Origin: Pyxicephalus adspersus
Lineage: Eukaryota > Chordata > Amphibia > Anura > Pyxicephalidae
Reading direction: 5' to 3'
Assembly: GCF_032062135.1 (NCBI RefSeq)
Contig: NC_092861.1
Coordinates: forward strand, 142,918,641 to 142,982,640
Length of the DNA stretch: 64,000 nt
Below are positions 58,003 to 64,000 of this stretch, piece after piece. The position numbers were made by a program, and so were the translations under genes. A model generated the notes under the pieces. The model saw nothing but the letters and a program-made list of their open reading frames with translations, was not told the DNA's origin and did no database searches. Every line of letters starts with the position of its first letter. Position 1 is the stretch's first letter.

Positions 58003-58282
58003 TACCCTTTTTCCCTGAAAATAAGCTACAATATATATAAATACATGGACAAGAGGTTCCCATTTAAGGAAAGCGCCATTGGTAGATATTAGAAATTGAA
58101 GGAAATGGAGTCACAAGAAATTCAAGATGGAATTCAGGGTTTGAAGAGTTATGATGATGTTCCAGAAGATAAAGCTATAACTATATTTGAATAAATGTTG
58201 ATTGTTGTTCATGAAAAAATAAGACATCCATTGGAGCAAAATTGAATATAATACATTGTCTTATTTTCGGGGAAACAGGGTA
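58003..58282. mobile_element. TIR element, CCCTGTTTCCCCGAAAATAA family
   Basis: Left TACCCTTTTTCCCTGAAAAT, right (inverted) TACCCTGTTTCCCCGAAAAT. About 280 bp, TA at both ends. Non-coding. Confidence 0.75.
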
Positions 58283-59499
58283 GTTCTGGGTCCTCCACTT
58301 ATAAAGTGTCACGGCATGCCACTCCGGAAACTCTTTGCTGTAGTTGAATAATACAAACGCAGTGCCTAGGATTTCGACCTCCGGATATTTTTGCAAAAAA
58401 AGAAATAGTTTTTGATTGCACAATGTTTCCAAATATAAGTGACAGAGATGGGCAAATATTATATTTTAAAACTTATGCCTGCATGACTTCACTTTTGCTT
58501 CATGTAGCTCTGACCTTTTGCAATTCTTTTGCCTGTTACATAACAAACAAAAAAAATGTTTTTTCCCTTTGAAGAAAAGTTACCATGTCATATGTTGTGA
58601 ACTTCAATGGAACAATCTTATCAGCTGTATAAGAATGAATTTCCATCCTGCACCTGTGTAGTCATTTCAAGAGCTTCTGCCCTTCCTGCAGACACCCAGA
58701 TAATCTATGATACACAAGCTGGGAATGTAGACACTGTTTTATTGGGGCCATAAGTAAATGTTTGCTCTTCTAGCAGGGCGCTTTATACTACTTATCAGCT
58801 ATTTGTCTATTTACTCTGAGTGCTGGATTTATCCAGAGATTAAAAAAAGGAAGCATGTCAGCCATGCAAAGTTTATTGCTGTAATGTGTGACACCTAGAA
58901 AGGTAGGTTGAAGCTGAACCTGATATAAAAACCACAAATAATAAAAGTATGTAAATAATAATAGATATTTAAATGTATTTTTAATGCAAGCAGTGCCTGA
59001 ATCTGACATGGCAGCAGGGGGAAACAGAGAAATTATCTTATTACTGTACTTTTTTTTTAAGTGTCCAGTATCAAGCTGGGAAGACCCACGATGACATGGG
59101 CTCAAAGTAAGTGAGCTGGATGATGCTGGCCAGTAGACTGATGACATCTAGAGGCAATGAAAGAGTACTGCATGGGCAAACTCTATATTAAAAAGTAAAT
59201 AGCAGGGTGGTATTTTATTGTTTAATGGGTTAATAATTAAGTATTTATTTTATAGTTAAACCTCTGGATTGATCCTTCTTTGCTAGTCATAAAACATAGG
59301 TATGAAACATAAAACTTTCCACATCATTTCCAATTTCCGGACCATGAATAAGACTATCACCTCCTTACTAAACATTTGGTCGTGCATGTCATTCTTGGAG
59401 GGACAGAGCCTCTAGGGGGCGCTATGGCTTGCATAATAGTGGTGTGAGCCATGAGAAGGGCTAAGATGCACAATCTAAGCAGCATCCTCGTCTTCTCCA

Positions 59500-60560
59500 G
59501 AGCCTCTACTGGTGAGGATGTTGCGCTGCAGGCTGCTGCCAGGTGGCCGTCCTTGGGCACACCAGAGTGGGCAGAACACAGTGTGGTACAAAATCACAAG
59601 GCAGGAGAATAGTCAAAAAGGCCCGGGGTCAAGGCAGGCAGCAAGCAAGTGGGGTCAGGAACAAAGCCAGGGGTCAAGAACCAGAAATCCAGGGAATAGA
59701 TAACAGTGACATAGGAGCAGGGGTGTAATGTGGTGGGCACGGGTGGAAACTTCATGCCCTCACTTTTTTTGGGAATGCCCACTCTTTTTTTACAAAGAAT
59801 TCTTTGGTGGTCCACAGCTCTGGCCAGCCCCTCCCCCCGCAGGGTCAGGAGAAGGAACCCGCTATTCTCCCGTATTGATTTGCAGCCTCAGGGAGGTGGG
59901 CGGGTTGTCTTCTTTCTGAACAAAACCTGCCCACTCTGAGCCTGCGATGGGAGAGTGGGTGGGTTACGGTACCATGATGACACTTTGGGGGAAGTTTCAT
60001 CCCCTTTGAGTGACACAGGCAGGGGTGTAGTCTTCTTTTTTACGACTACACCCCTGAACAGGGGTCACCGCAGACACAGGAGTCCCAGGAAGCGACAAGA
60101 GGTGCAGGTGACACAGAGGTCACCGGAGACACAGGGGAACACAGAAGACACAGGAGGCACAGGGGTCTCAGCAGACACAGGGAACACATGAACAGCACAA
60201 ATGAACAGACAGGGTAACAACAGACTGGAAGACAAGGGATTAGCACAGAAGCTGGACAGGGAAAGCACTGAAATAACCAACAGGTGCATAGGAAATGCTC
60301 AGCAGAGCTAGGGGGCTCGGCACAAGTGGAGACAAGTTGCATGAGCGCTAAGTGCTGTGTCTTTGCTTGCTAAATTGACAGAGGCAATTAAGTGGCTATT
60401 TCCCAATTGGCCAGCAGGAGGGGCAATACTGATTAACACTGGAAGAGCAGGCGCGCCCGGGCTCAGAACTGCTCGCATGCACTTTAGCAAGAAAGAGGTA
60501 AGTGTGACACTGCAGCAAGAGATAAATATAGGTATAATTTGTTTTTAGAGGGGCAGCAAC
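59500..60560. repeat. G/A-rich repeat-like segment, unassigned
   Basis: Contains recurring AGACACAGGGG / GGGGTCA words (59590-59710 and 60057-60200), interrupted by the TIR element at 59718-60056. It looks like a decayed tandem repeat or the terminal part of a larger element; I cannot name it. Confidence 0.35.
59718..60056. mobile_element. TIR element, CAGGGGTGTA family
   Basis: Begins CAGGGGTGTAATGTGGTGGG and ends TTACGACTACACCCCTG. An inner CAGGGGTGTAGTC near 60020 forms a hairpin with the terminus. It interrupts the G/A-rich repeat. Relative at 48697-48809. Confidence 0.65.
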
Positions 60561-61750
60561 AAAACCTCCTGGCCATTCCTTGCAATTAACCTTTGGGATC
60601 TTGGGGCCCATTTATACAATATGTGAGTCAGACTGGTGCTGGAAACCCTCCCATTGTCACATAGATTTGGACACTCATTAGTCTAATATAAATATTTTTC
60701 TATACACACTGCCAAAGTATTTTTATTTGGCCAACAGTTTAAAACTTTGGCCATCAAATCTTTTTTTTTCTTTCAGGGGCCCCCTTGATAACTGTCATGG
60801 ATAACATCTCTATTTTTTTTCTAGTAGGGGTCTACCTTAAATGAAGTCCCAGCTTAAAGTTCTTTTCTTTTTAAACTGTTCCACAAAAACAACAAACTTT
60901 CTTAGAGCAGAGAGATTTAGTAGTGGAGTTGTCAAACAAATTGAGGGGTTTTTGTTACACTGTTAAACTTGTTTCCAGCAGCCCTTTGAAGGCTTCTGTG
61001 ATTTAACTAAACTTCAGAAGAAAGAAGAAAAGTTTTGGAATGAGGCTGGGTTGCGGAGTTTGGAATCTAGCAGAGTAGGTGTGGTTTCGTGGTCAGGCCT
61101 CAGTGAAGAATGGGCTCCATTCACTGCTTCATGAATTGAAATTCTGACCCTGTACTGTTTCCTAGCCCAACCTAATTATAAAACAGGCAACTCAGTTGCA
61201 TTTTATTTTTTGCTGTGCTGCATATTATTACTCCTCTGAAAAAAAATTAAAAGAACAGAGAATTGTTTATATTGACCCACATGCTGCATGTGGAAAAAGT
61301 TATAGAAGAATGTTTATTGCTCTTATTCGATTTAGTAACCTTGCTCGAGGTTACAAACTGGAGAGGTCCTCACACTGAGTGGGATGTATGACATTTGTTT
61401 TGTATATAGACAATATTCTTTTGTATAGAGAAATGCACTCGACTGTGTTGCTTTTTTCACTTCTTATGCCTATTGCTATTTCAGTCTCATAACCTTCTGG
61501 CACTGTAAATGATCCTAATAAATAAACATGGTGGAAACGTGCTTAGCACGGACATTATGCTAGGTTTTGGCATGGAAATTTTGGGCTCATCCTTTTTTCA
61601 CAATGTGATGGGATAATTACTCAAAGTCCAGCTTCTGGGTGCAGAAGAGTCAGGGTTCCATCTAAAGTTGGTTTTAAATGAAGATATGTTGGTGGAGAAA
61701 TGTATCAGTTTGGTAGGTATTTAGATCTGTTGACCTTTGCTGACGGGTCT

Positions 61751-62545
61751 AAAGAAGTGGCTGCCACAAAGAAGTTTGGTGAAGTGAATAGAAACACCAG
61801 TATGGCGGAGGGTCCATTCAGTTGTTATTCAAATAAGAAAAAAAAATCAGCACGTTTCAGGGACTTGGCCAAGATCACTTCATCAGGGCTCATGCAAGTG
61901 TGGCTTGGCAGAAAGCTGGACTTTGAATAATTATCCCTGAGGAAATACATAACCTATGCCAGAGAGATCTCCAGTATACCTGCTTTCAGTCCAGATTTCT
62001 TCAAACCCAAACCTACACTAGCCCTAATGAAGAGGAATATTCAAACATTTACATTTAAACCGATTATTACAAAGACTCTGCAGTCCCTTGTACTATTACA
62101 CTGACACTAGCTCGGGTATGATATAAGCTAAGAAAGTTTTTTCAAGTCAAAAGAAGTGGCTGCCACAAAGACGTTTGGTGAAGTGAATAGAAACACCAGT
62201 ATGGCGGAGGGTCCATTCAGTTGTTATTCAAATAAGAAAAAAAAATCAGCACGTTTCAGGTACTTGGCCAAGATCACTTCATCAGGGCTCATGCAAGTGT
62301 GGCTTGGCAGAAAGCTGGACTTTGAATAATTATCCCTGAGGAAATCCATAACCTATGCCAGAGAGATCTCCAGTATACCTGCTTTCAGTCCAGATTTCTT
62401 CAAACCCAAACCTGCACAAGCCCTAACGAAGAGGAATATCTAAACATTTACATTTAAACCGATTATTACAAAGACTCTGCAGTCCCTTGTACTATTACAC
62501 TGACACTAGCCCAGGTATGACATAAGCCATGAAAGTTTTTAAAGC
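61751..62545. repeat. older tandem duplication, 2 x ~399 bp
   Basis: 61751-62149 and 62150-62545 align along their whole length with scattered substitutions (e.g. CTCGGGTATGATATAAGC versus CCCAGGTATGACATAAGC). Each copy has a CACGTTTCAG...CTTCATCAGGG motif (61849-61888, 62248-62287). Confidence 0.9.
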
Positions 62546-63142
62546 AAACTCTATTGATGCAAACATGGATTTATTGCAGCAGTGGAGCCTTAGGTTGTCT
62601 ATCATAGGAGATCTATGCATGGTGTTTGTTCTCCTTTGTCTGTATGGGTTTGCTCCAGTATCCAAACACTTTTGTGGGTCTTGTACTCAGACATAAAAGG
62701 TGAGTTCTTGGTGTGGGTTCCTCCATAGCTTCACACTTGACCACCTGGATCTAAATCCTTTTGTCCTTTATTTAAACCATTTTTGTCTTTTTTTTAACTC
62801 AGGTGTGAATGTTGTTTTTATGGCACTGACCTGTTTTTCCATTCTTTAGATCTCTGGTGGCAGACACAGGGGCTGAATTGCTTGTTTGTAGCTGTTAAAA
62901 TGACAGATACCTTGGTCTATTGCCTGTGCTGGTAGATTGGGGCATTTTTAGGGTATGCTTAACCTAGTACTCTACCTACACCTATCTGTTGATGTTTAAC
63001 CTTTGCCTTCTTTCCTCCAACTGCACTGATCCCAGCTACCTCCCCATTAGATCTGCTCTGGTCCAGGCCACCTATCTGACAGAATGTACGGAACGCAGCA
63101 ACCTCTCCCACAGCCTGCACAAATCGTGAAATTCCCCCACCT

Positions 63143-63281
63143 ACTAGATTGTAAGCTCTTCGGGGCAGGGTCCTCTCCTCCTGTATCACTGTCTGTATTA
63201 GTCATTTGCAATCCTTATTTAATGTACAGCGCTGCGTAATATGTTGGCGCTATATAAATCCTATTTAATAATAATAATAAA
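63143..63281 (+). mobile_element. L2-clade LINE 3' tail
   Basis: CTAGATTGTAAGCTCTTCGG to AATCCTATTTAATAATAATA. Confidence 0.85.
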
Positions 63282-63674
63282 AGCCACCCCCACCCACGAA
63301 GAATTGTTTTCAGAACAATTGAGCCTTATTACCTTATCATATGGGGGGCAGCTCATATTGCCAGGTGGTACTCCCAACCGCTGATACTTTGTTCCCTGTT
63401 CTGTGTCAATGGCGAACAGTTATGAAGTCTCCTTTGGTAATCAGGCGATCGGTGAAATGTTTTGTCTGTACTCCCTGTTCTTTCTCCAAATGCCAGACAG
63501 ACCTTGAACGAAGTTTGATCTATTTTTGGTTTGTCTGATGTTTATAATAAATGTGAAGAATAATATACACATCAAGTTTTTCAACAGACCATTGAATACG
63601 CAGTTGCTGTAAAAGTTTCCAAGGGAACCTGACCAGGTCTATCTTTGTTTGCCATTCCTAAATAGTGTGGAGAC

Positions 63675-63987
63675 TTGGACTACGTACACATGTTAGACCT
63701 TTGTCGTTGGAAAGGATCTTTCACATTTCAAATATGTATGAATGAGCGCTGTACATACAGCACCGTTCTACTCTATGAAGAGGGGAGGGGGGAGAACGTG
63801 CAAACGGCACCCCTCTGTGCTCTCTCCCCTTCACTTGTATTGTAGTTGTTCATCATTCATGGATCTGCCATGAGGGATCCACTAACGACGTTGGACGAAC
63901 GATGTACACACATCAGATTCTCATCCAATACTAGTCCTGAATTGATAATCAGATGACAATCTTCTGATGTTTGTATGTAGCCTTAGA
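63675..63987. mobile_element. GTACACA-ended DNA transposon
   Basis: Left GGACTACGTACACATGTTAG; right, inverted, TAAGGCTACATACAAACATC. The interior GCGCTGTACATACAGCACCG and GGATCCACTAACGACG match the family at 42434 and 51421. Confidence 0.6.
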
Positions 63988-64000
63988 GCCTTATTTATTA
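63984..64000 (+). mobile_element. possible start of a foldback MITE (cut by window end)
   Basis: GAGCCTTATTTATTA resembles the first bases of the GGCCTGATTTATTAAAGCTC family; too short to be sure. Confidence 0.3.

Larger units (their letters stand above)
47721..64000. other. intergenic region upstream of ptpn14
   Basis: No exon with recognisable protein similarity was found on either strand. In mammals CENPF lies on this side of PTPN14, and I looked for its N-terminus without success. Contents are repeats, listed singly. 54000-54800, 55170-55600, 58290-59330, 60560-61740 and 62545-63100 show nothing identifiable. Confidence 0.55.

Noticed and set aside
47721..64000. Possible first exons of a neighbouring gene such as cenpf
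   Set aside because: Searched by eye for its expected N-terminal coding sequence on the plus strand; nothing found, so the neighbour must start beyond the window or differ.

Overview
The window is vertebrate nuclear DNA, most likely from a frog (anuran amphibian). It is AT-rich, carries four runs of N (assembly gaps) and has one recognisable protein-coding gene in small, widely spaced exons. Most of the rest is interspersed repeats: L2-clade LINE tails, tRNA-derived SINEs, hAT, Tc1/mariner and Tigger-like elements, and several foldback MITEs. The frog assignment rests on my recollection of these repeat families, not on a search. There are no bacterial operons, CRISPR arrays or rRNA genes.

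The gene is a Pez-family FERM-domain protein tyrosine phosphatase, best matched to ptpn14, on the minus strand. A GC/CpG-rich promoter and non-coding exon 1 lie at about 47.41-47.72 kb. A 20.4-kb first intron follows, then an exon with 118 nt of 5' UTR and the start codon (26670-26961). Five more coding exons lie at 16731-16900, 10548-10645, 8469-8536, 2812-2882 and 794-881. All splice sites are GT/AG. The six coding parts (174+170+98+68+71+88 nt) join in frame into 223 codons covering FERM lobes F1 and F2 and the start of F3. The rest of FERM, the linker and the phosphatase domain lie beyond the left edge.

The introns hold mainly transposon fossils. Intron 2 contains a Tc1 element with a Tigger-like element nested in it. 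Intron 1 carries a nearly 1-kb foldback element, a 30-bp minisatellite field and many SINE/LINE tails, and next to exon 1 about 600 bp of TA-rich degenerate repeat. From 47.7 to 64 kb, upstream of the promoter, I found no exons. That stretch holds a decayed mariner transposase, several MITE families, a near-identical 603-bp tandem duplication and an older 399-bp one.

The points most worth a second look are: (1) a 5' leader with an upstream ORF ending 23 nt before the ptpn14 start; (2) a FERM sequence more divergent than I would expect for an amphibian ptpn14, so a third Pez paralogue is possible; (3) a bipartite motif (CTGANGAAG, a spacer, then GAAACGCGTYG) recurring in unrelated repeats; (4) LINE and SINE families sharing a 3' tail and a GATTGTAAGCTC-type box; (5) a 30-bp minisatellite carried by an L2-like element; (6) exact tandem duplications that may be assembly artefacts. 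I did not find a convincing new multi-gene system.
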